This document shows positions 39,141 to 53,200 of a DNA stretch of 64,000 bases, one piece after another (the stretch's first letter is position 1; every line of letters starts with the position of its first letter). The translations under genes and the position numbers were made by a program. The DNA is from Pterois miles (lineage: Eukaryota > Chordata > Actinopteri > Perciformes > Scorpaenidae), in the NCBI GenBank assembly GCA_947000775.1, contig CAMQGK010000327.1:17122501-17186500 (forward strand), read 5' to 3'. Below the pieces are notes generated by a model. The model was not told the origin of the DNA. It did no database searches and saw only the letters and a list, made by a program, of their open reading frames with translations.

Positions 39141-40078
39141 GTGAGACAGATTCATGTTTCAAGCAGCGCTCAGTCTGCTCTCGTAGCTGTACTGTATTGA
39201 TATTAAAATGTCAGCGCTGCGGCTGTATAATGCATATTGATATTGATACCTTGTGCGCTACTGTTAAGTCAGGTCAAGCATTTGGTGAACTCATATTACA
39301 GAGCCAAGGGGCTGTAAGCTTTGGTGAGCTATTTAATCTTTATATTTTCTTTTCTTTTAAAATGAATAAATAAATAAATCCACCTGCATATATCGTGGTT
39401 CAAACTTGAGCACCTGACTGGCAAGTTTAAACTATTAATTTTGGAAAGATCCTCTGGTGTGACAGTTGTTTTCTTTTCTCTAAATATATCACCAAATAAA
39501 TGGCGCCTTTTTGATCTTTGCTTTTCAAATTAGCAGTCACTAAAACATATTGTGGCCTGCACCCATTTAACGTCCACACCATTAGGTGTCTCCAGCTGTC
39601 TCTGCAGGTGCAAATAAAGACGCTGTCACCTGCAACTACTCTTGATAAAATACTTTTTTTATTGGTAATATTAATAGTCAGGGAGATTATCTATATGCCG
39701 ATGTATAGCGAGGTCAGAGGTCAGCAGTGGAACTGCAACATCAGGGGTTGCTTAAGGTCCAGTGCCTTGTTTGGACATACTTTACTCTGGTTTGGGGGAT
39801 GATTCAGCCTGGGTTTGCCATTCGAAGAGAAGTCTTGTTTTTTTTTTCAAGGCTCTTTGAATCTGCGTTTATGGTAGCAAAATTTGATTTGCTCCATCAG
39901 AGGCCATTGATAGTCTGTCTTGTCATAATTCACAGTCTCCCAGTGCTGATGCAACTGTCTTTTTTGTGGATTTTAGTAATTTCATTTTGTCTTTGAGGTT
40001 TCAGACTGACTGGTACAGGCTGTATTATTATTATTCATTTCAGTCCCTCAGTCCTAATTCGTATAATTGGTAACAGAC

Positions 40079-40118
<40 letters not shown>

Positions 40119-43100
40119 ACAGAGAGACAGAGAGAGAGAGCTGTGATGTGTGCATTCAGGGACCCCGGGTAGCTTGCTTGATAGTGAGACGTGTTTAACC
40201 ACACACAGCTTCAGCAATATGCCGAGGGCTTCTTTATTATCACACATACACATAAAGTCAGACACACACATTTTACTGGTGTTTTGCCATAGCCCATACT
40301 CAGCCATGTGTGATAAGTGGCCCCTGGGTTCTTAGTTCCAGAGGCTGCAGATGACTTCTGTGGGCGACCACCTATCTCTCCCTGAGGTCCCGTCAGTCTG
40401 AGCCCAGCCTCGACCACAATCCCTGCGCATAAACCCATCCATTCTTTAGTCACGCTGGTTTGGTTGTGGGGAGAGTGTGTTTTGATCATGATAGCATAAT
40501 TGAGAAAAATTGTGGAGGACAGAAAGAGCACGCTATAATCTGTGCGATAGTCAGTGTTTTCACATTAACTCAACGCATTTTTGAATGCACCCTGCAAACA
40601 ATTGTAGAGGCTTTGCCCCGAGTGCGCAAGTGCAATCATTTTCTTATTGTTTCATTTATTTCACCCCACAAATTACTGTATGATCTGGTATATAATGTTG
40701 TTAGTTCAGCAGACGTGTGACCCAGAAAGAGCCCAAGTTTCAAGATCATGCAGCGCACAAGAGTGAAAGCCCCAGTTAGTGTGTGTGTGTGTGTGTGTGT
40801 GTGTGAGTGGGTGGTAGAAGAAGTCAAGTATGTTGCAGCGTTCAAAAGGAAAAAGAATAACAGCTGCAACTCGAAGCAAAGTCAGCCGGGCCTGAAGTAA
40901 GGAGGTGTGTCACACCGAGTGGAGTGGGCAGGGAATTATCCTCTATTCAGCACTAGAAGAGGGTGAACCAGAGGAGAAAAGCATCACAGACGGCGCTGAG
41001 GGCATGCACTACTGTAGTTTTTCTGTTGAAACTTAGTGTATAATCACTGGGACGGAGATGAGTTTCCAGCATGAAGAACAAGAGTTCGATTTCAGCTATG
41101 TGTTTGAGTACAGCCAAGGTGTCCAGATTGAACCTGAGAGAGGTGGGTACAGTGGAGGCTGTCTCTTCTTGATTGTATGTCCTGGATATTGCAGTGTGTG
41201 TAGCCTACTGGGATTAAATAGACTTCAGAAGTCAGTGCGTTTCTGTGTGAAAAGGTTGTAAAAGGGACTGAATTTACCATCTACAAAATAGTTTTATTAG
41301 AATTTCATAATGTTCGCTGTTTTGTGAGTTATATGTCAAAAGTGATAGCCACTCTTTTGTAAGGTGTCCTAGGCTTCACTCATCTTTTGGCATATTGAAC
41401 TTGTTTGATGCACATCGCATAATCACCTCTGAAAATAGACTCTCATAAACTAATTTTAAACTGCCTGCCCACACATTATGTGGTGTGTGTGACAGATTCA
41501 TCATTTCATGTGATGCACAGCATTGTGGTTGACAAATATAGCACACTGCATCAAGGGGAATGCCCCGCACTGGGGTTTCAGACTCAATGATGTTCAGTCT
41601 TTGACCACTTTTACCCTCATTGACATTCTGAATAAAAAAGGCTGACACGAGGTTAACAAGTTGTGACACAGCTGCAGCCAGCTGCTACAAGCCTAACTGC
41701 TAGGCTGCATGTGCTCCCACTGATTTGCATGTCATTGCACTTTTCTGCCTGTGATTTCCTTGTGCGCTTGCTTGTGCGTGCCCTTTGTTTGTGTGTGTAC
41801 AGTGCCGCGGCGCATCTGTGTGTAACGCAGCAGCAAACTCCCTTTGACTTAATCACAAGCTCAGAGCGATGCGAGAGTGCTGTCAGTTTTCCACAGGGGA
41901 GGGCCTAATTCACTCAGTGAGTGATGCAATCAATCAAATAAAGCATCCATCAGCGCTGCTGGAGGAATTTGTGTAGAGTACATATGACAGCAGGGAGTGC
42001 CAAATAGAGCCTCAGATGAACTGATCAAACAAACAGAGAGGCTGTGCAACGTTGCGACTACACAGGAAACCACATACAGTAACTGCTTTGAGATGATTGC
42101 TAAGCTTCTCCAGATGTTTATAAAGGAGGGACCTGCGGGGCATATTGGTAAGATTTGTGTAGGGGTATTGTTCGAAAATGTAATCAGAGTTAATTGCTGC
42201 CATAATGTCATGGCATGTTGTCATATATTATGCTTTCATATACTTACAATATACTTCTTTTTTTCCAGATGCATACAGCTACACACCAAATGTCAGCTTG
42301 TCCCTTCCACTGGGCATGGGCAACCCCTGTCTGGCCACCCAGTACCACACCTTGCAGTCCAGCCCAGTCATCTCAGTTTCCTCTTGCCACCAGACAGGCT
42401 ACAGCCTCCAAAATGATAACCACGCAGCATCAGGCTATTACCTGCCCCATGGCCTGAGACCCAATGGGGCCCCGGCTTTGGAGAGCCCTCGTATTGAGAT
42501 CACTGCCTACAGCCAGTATCCCGAGGATGAAGTAGAAGAGAGCAGCAGCGAGGACCACATCATCAAACGGGGTGTCAACTCCATCGTGACGTTGACGCTG
42601 CCCAATGCCGACGGCTACCGTGATCCCACCTGCCTCAGCCCCGCGAGTAGCATTTCCTCGCGTAGCTGTAACTCCGAGGCGTCTTCTTATGAGTCCGGCT
42701 TCTACAACTACGACAACTCCCCGCAGAACTCCCCATGGCAGTCCCCCTGCGTTTCACCCAAAGGCTCATCTTCCCTCATGTCTTGCCCACATGCCAGCGG
42801 CCCTGTAGCTTCCCCTCACCACTCACCCTCCACCTCCCCTCAGATAGGAGCCGTGGCCGAGGAAGGCTGGCCGGCACAACCTCGTGGCTCCAGGCCCAAT
42901 TCCCCCTCCTGTGGGGGGGCGGAGGCAGTGGAGGTGGTGGAGTCAACGGCGCCGGCGGTATGGGAAAGAGAAAGTACAGCTTCAACGGCACCACCTACCG
43001 TCAGGCGTCTTGCTCACCCAACCAGTCACCCACCCCGTCCCCACATGGCTCCCCCAGGGTCAGCATCACAGATGAGAACTGGCTCGCCAACACCAATCAG

Positions 43101-46100
43101 TACACTAACTCCGCCATTGTGGCCGCCATCAATGCTCTGACCACAGATGGAGTGGTGGACATGGGGGAGGGAATCCCAATCAAGACACGGAAGACCATGC
43201 TGGACCACTCGGCCTCCATGAGCCTGAAGGTGGAGCCTGGTGGCGACATGCTGGGTCTTGATGGGGAGCTCGGCCATGAGGACTACCCCTCCCGTCTGGC
43301 CCTCAAGAAGGAGAGCTACTGTGGAGGGTTCCTGGATGTGCCCCAGCATCCATACTCCTGGTCCAAACCCAAGCCTTACCTCAGGTAAGATAGGTCACAA
43401 TATATTTGTGCATGTGTTTGTGTGCACCCTGTCCCCGCGACTGCAGTTTCCTTTGTGAGATCAGCTGTTCTAGTGGCAAAGCATCATAAAACACACTTCA
43501 TTAAAACTTAACAGAAACTAAATACTCTTGGTTAGTCTTTCCAACAATCACCAGCTCTGTTTGGTTGAAATAAACTAAAGAGTTAGATCTGAAAATATGT
43601 CGGCTCTACATGATGTTTCCCACCATCTCTCTCTGCTTGCTGAGCAGCAGTAGAGCTGCTCTAGTTCTTCAGAGGCAGACCATTAAATTATCAAAATAAA
43701 ATGGCAAGCCTGCAATGTACTCAGCCAATCGCTGATAGCCGATATATTTGTCCAAGACTAAAACCAGCCCAGTAGTCTTGTTTCTAAATTGCCTTGACAA
43801 GACGCACACACGTATCCAACTTATTGAGACAGATATATTCTGCTTAAGGAATAGTTTAATAATTTTCAGACAGTGCAAAGGAAAAATCCAGTAATGTCAT
43901 TACTTCGCCCCATTTCCATTTAGTGTTCAAGCTTCAGTAGGCAGAATTTTTTTTGGCATCATTGGGCAAAACACCTTAATAACCTTTGAGTATATTGTAA
44001 TTCAGGTGTTCTGAGAGATAACTAGGCTTCTGCCCCTCCGCATGGCTCTGTTTTCAGGCTTTAAAAAGTCAAGCACAAAGAGCGTTCCTATTGGCTGTGC
44101 TCCGGCTGGTGGGCGGTGCTTGATATTTCCTCAACAAATCCCAACATAGCTGCCAGGTCACAAACTTTCTCATGTTACTACAAGATACATACATGTTGCT
44201 ACAAGATGTTTCTGATAACATTTGAGGCAGGAAATGGTCATTACAGTCACAGAATGTTGATTCATATTTGATCAGCGTTGGCTAGTTTGACCGTTTGTTT
44301 GGAGTTTGTGAGTGATTGGCTGCTGGCTCTCATTGACAACAGCTGGATGGCAGACTCCAGATCAGCTCTGACTAGTTATTTTCCTCTGGACTGTGAAATC
44401 GTGCAGATGCCATTAGGAGCACCGGAGGACACCAGACGACACAGATGCAATTTAATTATATTTGCTCCAATCTCTCCTGCTGCTAGTTTAACGTGTTATT
44501 GCTTAGTGTTAATTTATTGCAAGGACAATATTTCAGTTATAATTTTTGCCTTCAAAGGCCATATCAAAAGGAAGAAATCCAAAAGTTGCATACTCTTCAC
44601 TTTCCAAAGGAGTTCTCTTTGAAGATCAAAACTATTTCATAAATCATATTTCACAGGGTGGAGTTGCCCAGCATGTGTGAGGCACTGTTGCTATAGCAAC
44701 CCTCACACAAACATAGAACGCATATAGACACAATCACACACACGCACTCGACTATATCATTGATTTTGATTTTTGAGCAAAACAAACTTTTTTTTTTTCA
44801 TTTTCAATTGTGTCCTTCGTGGCATTTTTTTCTCCCAAGCCAATAACACGCTCTCCTGTCGGAAATCAAGTGTTTGATTAAGATAGCGAGCAACAGGAAG
44901 TAATGGTGACAGGCCTGACTGAAGGGGAAGCAGTCTGTGGCTTAATCAGCCGGCTCGCGGCTGCGGTCTGTCGCGCCGTCGGCCCATCTCTTTCTGTGTA
45001 GCTAACCTGATGTCATGCACTGACTGGGTAGATAAAGCCCCGCGGGGGGAAATCAGTTCGTTTTGGGTCAACAAACAGCCCGCAAGTTCCACAGGGATGC
45101 CAGAGATTGTTTTCAGTTGAGCCACCCTCCGGGTCAGGGCTTTGCGTTTACCAGGCATCCGGCATAGCGAAATATTGTCTTGCACATGTTTGTTTTGGTT
45201 TAGATATCTCCACGGTGTTCACGTGGGAAGGTCTGACTGTCGAGAACAATGATGTTAAGGGAGGCCAGCTGTAGCTCTGAGAAAGAGATATCATGCTCCA
45301 AGGGAGGGTGTGCTGCTGACCTTATTCCATGGTATAACCCCATTGTCTTCATTACAAGTGGGGCTGTACTCTGCAATTATATTAATTTGGAATGGATAAT
45401 AATTGTGTCAAAGGACAGGCTGATTGCCAGTCTGTGTGAGATGTGTTTTTGTGCCCTAGAAATGTCTTTCCTCCCACTGTCACTTTCTTAATTGTCTGTT
45501 TCCACCTGTCTGTCACACCATAATTCAAAACACACCTCTCTCTAACCAGGGCACATTCGTCTCTCATTTATTTTTCATAAAAGGGACACTAATTATTATG
45601 TTATTATACCCAGGCTTGAGGAATTATGCACGTCAACGAATGACTTCAATTGATTAGATTACAGACCATGATGGAATGGAGAAGGATCAAGCCAGTTGGA
45701 TGACACTAAAGTGTCCTAATTTGAGGCTAATTTAAAGCAAGTTTAGAGCTTTTTGATTCCAGTGATGGAACCGTGGAAAGAAAAAAAAATGCAACCTCGC
45801 TGTTCCTACTTTGGCAAATCAAATGTGACTACAGTTTTTAAAAGGGCCTATTATCTTAATTTTCAGGTTCATGCTTGTTTCTACTAGAACATATTTGCAT
45901 GTAAACGCTACGTTTGTGCTCCTGCCCCCCTCCCGAAGAGCCCAGTTTGCAGACCCACTCTGTTGTCCGAACCAAAGTCTTCGGACTCCACTCCAGCTCT
46001 GCTCTAACTAGCTTTGTTTGGGGGCATGCTAAAGTAGCGACTAGGCAGGCATTTTGCAAATGTGTTACTTGGTGGTGAGAAGGTGGGATTTAAAGCAAGG

Positions 46101-49100
46101 CATTTCAGGCACAAGAAACCATATAACACACTAGAGGAAAGGGAAAAGCACAAAAGCATTATAGGTCCTCTTTAAGAATATAATAGAATCAATTAAAACA
46201 GACAAAAAAAACATAAAAACAATCATTCTCCATGTTTCTTTCAAGCAACTTGGAAACAAAGAGTATAGAAGCAAGTGGGTTTTTTTTTTGTTGTTGTTTT
46301 TTTACAACAGCCACCACTGCCGCCCTTTTGGACTTAAAACGCTTATTATATTTGTCATATTTAATTGTTAAACATAGGCCATTTCAATAGAATAAGACAA
46401 TAGAATAGTTTTACTTTTGTTCGGCACTTTTACGCAGCCGTTTTACAGACATCTTGTAGCTGCCGAATAACCAGACCCCAAGTGTTTTGCACAAAAAGTG
46501 TCAATCTTTCTTATAAAAGTTACTTTTATATCAATCAGCAGCAGAGTTAGAAACAGACATTTTGTGTATTCATTTTTTTTTTTATCCTAACAAGAATGCG
46601 TCATGTGATTGCAGCCCATCTCTGCCAGCTCTTGACTGGCAGCTCCCGTCCTGCTCCGGCCCGTATAACCTGCAGATCGAGGTGCAGCCAAAGTCCCACC
46701 ATAGGGCCCACTACGAGACCGAAGGCAGCCGAGGGGCGGTGAAGGCGCTGTGTGGCAGCCACCCTGTAGTACAGGTATGTCACCATTACTGTCTGAGCCA
46801 GCAAATGACTTTTAGATTCACTGTGCATACTTGTGTTTATCAGCTTTGTGTGTTTGATAATTTGCTGTCATACAGCGTAGAGTGGTAACAAGCAGATAAG
46901 TGCATTCAGACTGATAAATGGAACTTTATTTCTGTCCAACAACAAGTTAGTGACATGGAAGTTTGGCTGTCGCGTATTTTATGACAGCATGTAGTCTCAG
47001 TGCAAAGCCGGAGCAGCTATGACCTTTCTTTCGTTAGTCTAGTTAAGACATTTTATTGGTATTTCCTTCTATCTTCAAATCAGATTTTAGTGGTCAGACT
47101 TTTAATCCAGAACTATGTGATTTCATTGTATTATTATATGTAGAAATCTTTACAACTCATTCTGCAGAAATAATGTGACTCATATTTTCCCAAAAAAAAA
47201 CAGATTTGAGCAGCCTGTCTTCATCTATTAAAGTATTGTAAAAAGAATCTTAATGGCTTTAAACTTTCTGACTATTCAAGGTGTCATTACAAATATGTCA
47301 AACCACTTTAAGCAGATCCCCAAAGCCCTCAAGTCCTCTGTCACTTTTGACGGCAACGGTGCAGCGTATACGCATACCGTCTATATGTTTCTGTATGCTG
47401 TGTTATTAATGTTCCCTGAAGCCGGGAGTCAATCTGCTGCTGCAAAAGGTCGCCCTGACTAGCAGCAGTGCATGCTGACTCAATTAGTATAGAGCAGGAC
47501 CATCGCCTCTCGCTATTGTGCTTGGCGAACACTTAAAGAGCACACGTCAGCCTCACCACGGCAGCACAGAGCTCCTTTCTCTGCTCCACTGTCATCACAC
47601 TGCGCTGACATCTTGGTTTACTCAAGGTGGGGATCTAATAGTGTGTGTGTGCATGTCCTTCAGGTTGCCAATTCAAAATGAAACTGTGTGGAGTTTCACT
47701 GATGCTTTTGTTACAGACCGTATTTAAAGATTTCAGGTAGCAGAGGTTCTATTTTATCATGCGGCCTAATGCAAAACACTTTTTTGGACCAATACAGTTT
47801 CAGGTTTGTGGTCCATCCTTGTCACACAGACGTTGTTCGCGCCACAGCTGTTTTGTAAATAGATGTTGTCAGCACATCCTGGTCTGCTCAGTGTCATACA
47901 CAGCTGTAGGCCACCGTGGTGTACATAAACAAGCCTGTCAAGCTTTAGGTTTTCTATATAAATACAGGTAATTATTCCCCTTCATTACAAACCTTTGTGA
48001 GGGTGAATCAACATTTTTCCCTCACACCTCCCCATGAGGCTGACCAGGCTCGGCCTGCCATGCACAGCTGTGGCAGGTGAGGCTGGTTTTGATTTAGCTC
48101 ACACCACTTTCTGACTCACTCTGGGGGCTGGAGTAAAAAGTCATGAGTAAGCATCCTGTGTGTCTTTGCTTCTATCCAGATTTAGATCAATGTCTCGGGT
48201 TGTTTATTTCATACTACGCAGACGCCAATTCATCGCCAGTTTTGCGAGGATGTTTTCAAGTCTTACTGTGTATGTCGAGCACCTATTAGGTAGTAGTCAT
48301 GGAGGAAATATGATGACAGCTGCTTTACCGTCACACCTCCCCCCTCCTCACATAGCTCACACTTTATTCTTACTTTTTAGCGAGGAGTGATTTATGCGTC
48401 TGATATTGCATGTGCAGTCAATTGGAATATCTTGAGGGTTTCATAACAGTGGAAACCACTGGAAGCGTAGCAGTTGGTAGAATCATTACGCAACCATGTG
48501 TACATGCTCGAGGGTAAACTGTAGAAGAAGAGTGTGTGCTGTATCTTCGGGGAGTTTTTTCACAGTTTGAAGTACAAATCATGAATCCGACTGCCTCACC
48601 CTCTTGTTGCTCTCTTAGTCTTTGTTGTAGTGTTGGGTGAAATTGTGTTTTCTTGGAGGATAGAGCATGATTGTGGTCCCCCGGTGCCCTGTGGTAATGA
48701 GTGGCAGGCACTGGATGGGTGAGGTGCAGTCAAGGAGAATGAGTCAATAATGACACAGGGACACGGGTATAGGAAGCAGAGAGAGAGAGAGAGAGCGGGA
48801 AGGGGCAGAGGGAGTCAACAGACAGCTGGGGCCTGGCTCGGCTGCCCCTGGAGAGCCTCTGCATCCTGCTGATTAGGGCCTGGGTGGCACTGAGTTTGGC
48901 TGAGCATAGCGGCGGTGGGGGTGGATAGCCAGGATCCCGGCACCCATCGGACGCCACCTCCCCTTTCCATGCACCGGTGCCTCCCTCCCTCCCTGGGGGG
49001 CCTGAGGATGTCACTCCTCATGAACCGTTCATCCTTCAACCATCTCCCAAACCCACACCAGCAGGTTGAAGCCCAGTCATCCACAGCTCTATTGTTTTTT

Positions 49101-50188
49101 TTTTTTTTTCAGCTTATGGATGATCAGACACATGCGCTACGAGTGATGGTGACATGTGTGTTGGAAAGCAGCGACCGATGAAAAAACAGCAAGATGAAAA
49201 ACATGATGGGATACACTTGTTTCTACAGCTTACAGTTCCCCGGAGAGAGTGAAGGATAATCAAACCAAGAAGCCCAACTGCTCAGTTGCTGTTGTTGTCT
49301 TGTTATTCAATAACAAGCAAGAGGTGTTTTCTTGGTAAAAGCACAGGAAAGTTTAGCATCAGTAAAGTCTGACATCATCATAAGCTGCAGTGGATCAATT
49401 ACACCGTATACAGTGTACCCACTGTGGTGGGTGGGTGGGGAGAATGGAGTGTCTGCACCCCAGTGGCCCACCGGTGAAAACCTCTAGATCACGGTTTACC
49501 TCGACTCATTACCCCTCTCGCTGCGTGCGCCAGCTCTCTTCGCTTCCTGTTCCAAATCTCAAGTCATTTATTCTGGACTTGCACTCCGTCCTTCCCCTCC
49601 TCCGCATCCGCAGCCTTTTAACCTCCTCTCTCCCGATTGGTCCACTCCGTGACCCCCGCGGCTGCTTTTCCACTTTATTTACTGCAGCAGACCACAGCGC
49701 CATTAAGGGGATCTCGGGTGCTCTACCGGCTCCTCTCACACTGTTCTAGACTCTCTCCTCTCTCACCGCAGCTATGCCAAACGTCTACAGGGTGATTTTC
49801 GAACCTGTGCTCAGGGAAAAAAAAAAAAACAACCTGGTCTACCTTTAGTCAGAATATCACCATGACATTGATTGATGGGTTTTTCCAGAGTGGGGGAAAA
49901 CGGTTGAATTGTGCCTAATAATTTTCATTGAGAATATAGTGACTGAGGACGTGACCCGGCTCTGATCTGAAATGTGGGTTCAGTTGAAGATGTTGCAAAG
50001 GCTTTTCTGGTTCAACCTCAGTCAGGAAACACACAGACGTCCGCCAGACCTTAAGTAACAGCAGACAGCAACACCTGTGGAGTATTAAATCCTATCGCGT
50101 ATGCAGTACAGTCCTGCATATGGCTAGTTCATATAGGATAATGACTGGCCTATAGGGCTTTCCCCCTCACGCATACATGCACACACAT

Positions 50189-50234
<46 letters not shown>

Positions 50235-53200
50235 CCACACACACACACACACTCATTAAGTCTAAAGCAGCAACAGACATGGTGTAATTTCAGCAGGATG
50301 TGGCCATCATCCCTATTAACATGTGCGTGACTTAATACCCATCTCCCTTCCTCTGCAACCGTATGTAATGCACATCAAATTTGCAGTATGTTTCCGCCAC
50401 GACAACATGAAAGACCTTGGCGAACATGTGCTCGGTTCCTTCGCATGTGCGGTTTCACCTTGGGATCCGGTGCTCACTGGCTGAGTAATGTCTCAAAGAA
50501 AAAAACCCTGATCTACAGCATCCTATACTGTAGCTGCTAATTGCTCATTAAATCCGCCGCCGCCTCTTGTTTGATATTCAAAAGGCTCGATGTACCCTGT
50601 AGTGCTGTTAGAGCTTAGTCAGGGCTGTTATTCGTTGCCCAAAGGGGTATTTATGCAACTCTTAAATTGTGGTCTTCCATCTGCAGGGCTTCCCTTACGC
50701 TGGTATTGGGCTACCACTAATTACTAGTTAATAGCAAGTGGAAAAAATGGAGCAAAATGTGCATGGTGTTCTGCTGGTTTGAGGTGATAACCAGACAGCC
50801 CACAGATTTATGAGGTAAGACACTGGTGGGTAGTCGTGCTATTGGGGGGCACTGCAGTCATCCGTGCATCATCTTACTCTAATTCTCTGTAGGTTTGGAT
50901 GCTGTTTCTCATGGCAGGCTGTGCTGGTAACGTAGCCGTTCATTTTATATGGAATTTGGACCCTCACTGGTCTAGACATAGGCTAGAGCTTGAAACTCTG
51001 CCCTCAGTGACATAACACCAAAGTGCTCAGCTCAACAAAAACTTTGAGGGATATAGCTGTTTGGTTGCTTATAAAAAAAAGGGGGGCAGCTTTTGGAGCT
51101 ATGGATATGCAGCGCTTTTAAAGGATTGCATATGTTGCCTTATGCATTCAATATGAGGCACTGGAGACATTATCAGGGCAGGAGGGTGATGGAGTAAAGT
51201 CTGGAAGGAGAAACAACTTGGACGAGTGTACGTTTAATTGGATACAGCAAAGGCTGGCTGTGTGACTGTCAGCACTTGACAGAGAGAGGGGAGCGTGATA
51301 ATAGGAAAAAGCCTGAATCTGCTGTTGTATTTCTCCTCCTCCCCTGCTTCAGTCTCCCCCCGCCTCCTTCTCCTCTGCTGCTTCCAGTCGTCTTCTGCTT
51401 CTCTTCTCCCCAGTTCTCTGCGCCACGTGGACCTCTACGAGTCATGACATTTCTCCAGGCGGTGATGAAATCACTGTGGAGGGATAGAAGGCAGCCCGCT
51501 GCAGGCCTGTAGAGTGTATTCACACTCAATTTCTAGTCAGGCCAGACACGTCTAATTTACCAGCAAGTCATTTATTAAACGTTGACTGTTCAAATCCTTT
51601 CTTTGAACTATTGAAGCCAGGTGCAAGCAGCATTGAGAATGTCACTATGGCTAAAGAAACTGAGGGATAAAATATACCATGAAAAAAAAAATAATCACCA
51701 TATCGATAGATGGTACATTTTTTTAATCTCTCCAAAATGCACCTGAAAGGGAGATTTGTCAAGTATTTAATACTTTTATCAACATGGTAGAGGACAAATA
51801 TGCTGCTTTATGCAAATGTATGAATACAGTTATCATTGGAAATCAATTAACAACACAAAGCAATGACAAATATTGTCCAGAAACCCTCACAGGTTCTGCA
51901 TTTAGCATAAGAAATATGCTCAAATCATAACATGGCAAACTCAAAGCCCAACAGGCAACAACAGCTGTCAGTGTGCTGACTTGACTAGGACTTGCTTGTA
52001 AAGGGTAGACTCGTGGGTACCTATTGAACCCATTTTCATTTGCATATCTTGAGGTCAGAGGTCAAGGGAACCCTTTGAATGGCCCTTTTTCCCTCGCCAA
52101 GATTTTGCATAAGTTTGGAGCATAATTCAGCCTCCCTCCCGACCAGCGAGTATGACATGACATCACATAATACTAGAAAACCTAAGGAATCCATTGTACC
52201 TTAGGTTTTCTAGTTTCATATGATGCTACTAGCTGTTGAACTAAGCCCAATACAACCTTAAAAAATTAGTGGCATTAAACCAATTGCGTTAATGTGTTAT
52301 CCCGTTAATAAACACACTAATATTAATCAGTTAAAAAAATACACCCTCTGCCATTATTTTGTCACAGCTGATTTCCAGTGAATGAAGCAAAGAAAATTAA
52401 CGGGAAAAAAAGGGAAGAAAAAAAAAAAACTTTTATCCCAAGAGCTGAAACTTTCGATACAGATGATGGATCTGTAATTGCAGATGAATGGTGGAAAGTG
52501 CATGGGATGCACCCTCTTCTCATTTTTTAGCTCGACACCCCTCCACATCATCGCAACTGACCCAGACAATAACAGCTGCACACAATTACACAATTAATGC
52601 ATCAGCTGCCATATCCACAATGTTTTACTTGAGCCGCAGCTATCAGGAGCGGCTCGTGCAGCGGCGGCCTGCGGTGGGGAGGTGTAAATGGATCTAGCTG
52701 ACACGGTGGCAGAAGTTGGCACCCTGAAACAGCTGCAAATCAAGCCTCGATTCAAGCTCAGTTTAGATTATCTCAAAATAAATACACAGTGCGTGTGCCA
52801 GCACGTGTGCAGTTGCGGCTAGAAAAGCTCATCTGGTCAAAATTAGCCGCGCTCCGGGCCAACTTCACAGGCTGCATTAGACACAAATACAAAGCTGAGG
52901 TCACAGGTGTGTGTGAGGCTTCTGTCGTCAGCCCACGCTTCAAGTCAAGACACTATCTCAACGTTTTTCCCCTTTGAGAATAAAATGAAGAAGTAAGTTT
53001 TGCACTCTGCTTGTGGTGTGAGTGAGCATCACAGGAGTTTGGCAGAGGCAGAAGGGTTGGAGGGGGTCTTAGGGAGAAGGTCAGAGGAGCACATATGGTA
53101 AAGGGATCGAGGGAGGTCGCCCAGGGGGGACTAGACTGCCTTCCTTTGCTGCTGGGAAGACCAGCGTCACCAAGAGGGCTACCTGACCCCATTAATCACT

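Larger units (their letters stand above)
39141..42268 (+). other. nfatc1 intron after exon 1A (contains exon 1B)
   Basis: 3.1 kb. Contains (TG)n tracts at 40080-40116 and 40780-40806, an isolated short purine run at 40117-40140, exon 1B at 41058-41142 and its 1.1 kb intron. In mouse an autoregulated valve-endocardial enhancer is reported in the first intron of Nfatc1; I see no clear paired NFAT sites here. No other coding signal is recognised. Confidence 0.7.
43385..46614 (+). other. nfatc1 intron 3
   Basis: 3.2 kb. Holds a dispersed repeat (43920-44460), a non-repetitive GC-richer block at 44880-45210 (candidate regulatory element) and a TTAA-flanked MITE (45838-46175). No exon is recognised within it. 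Confidence 0.7.

Noticed and set aside
42205..42268. ATG upstream of exon 3 as the nfatc1 start
   Set aside because: It lies in intronic sequence just before a clear polypyrimidine tract and CAG acceptor at 42268. Conserved NFAT sequence starts only after the acceptor, and two proper first exons exist.
42911..42927. Mini-intron (GT...AG) that would repair the exon 3 frame
   Set aside because: Only 17 bases, far below the minimum for a spliceosomal intron. A single missing G explains the break more simply.
42913..43384. nfatc1 as a pseudogene because of the frameshift
   Set aside because: All other exons, splice sites and DNA-contact residues are intact, with no other stop or indel, and the break sits at a homopolymer.
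52173..52213. Independent hairpin element
   Set aside because: It lies inside the minus-strand hAT-type MITE copy and is explained as a local rearrangement of that copy.
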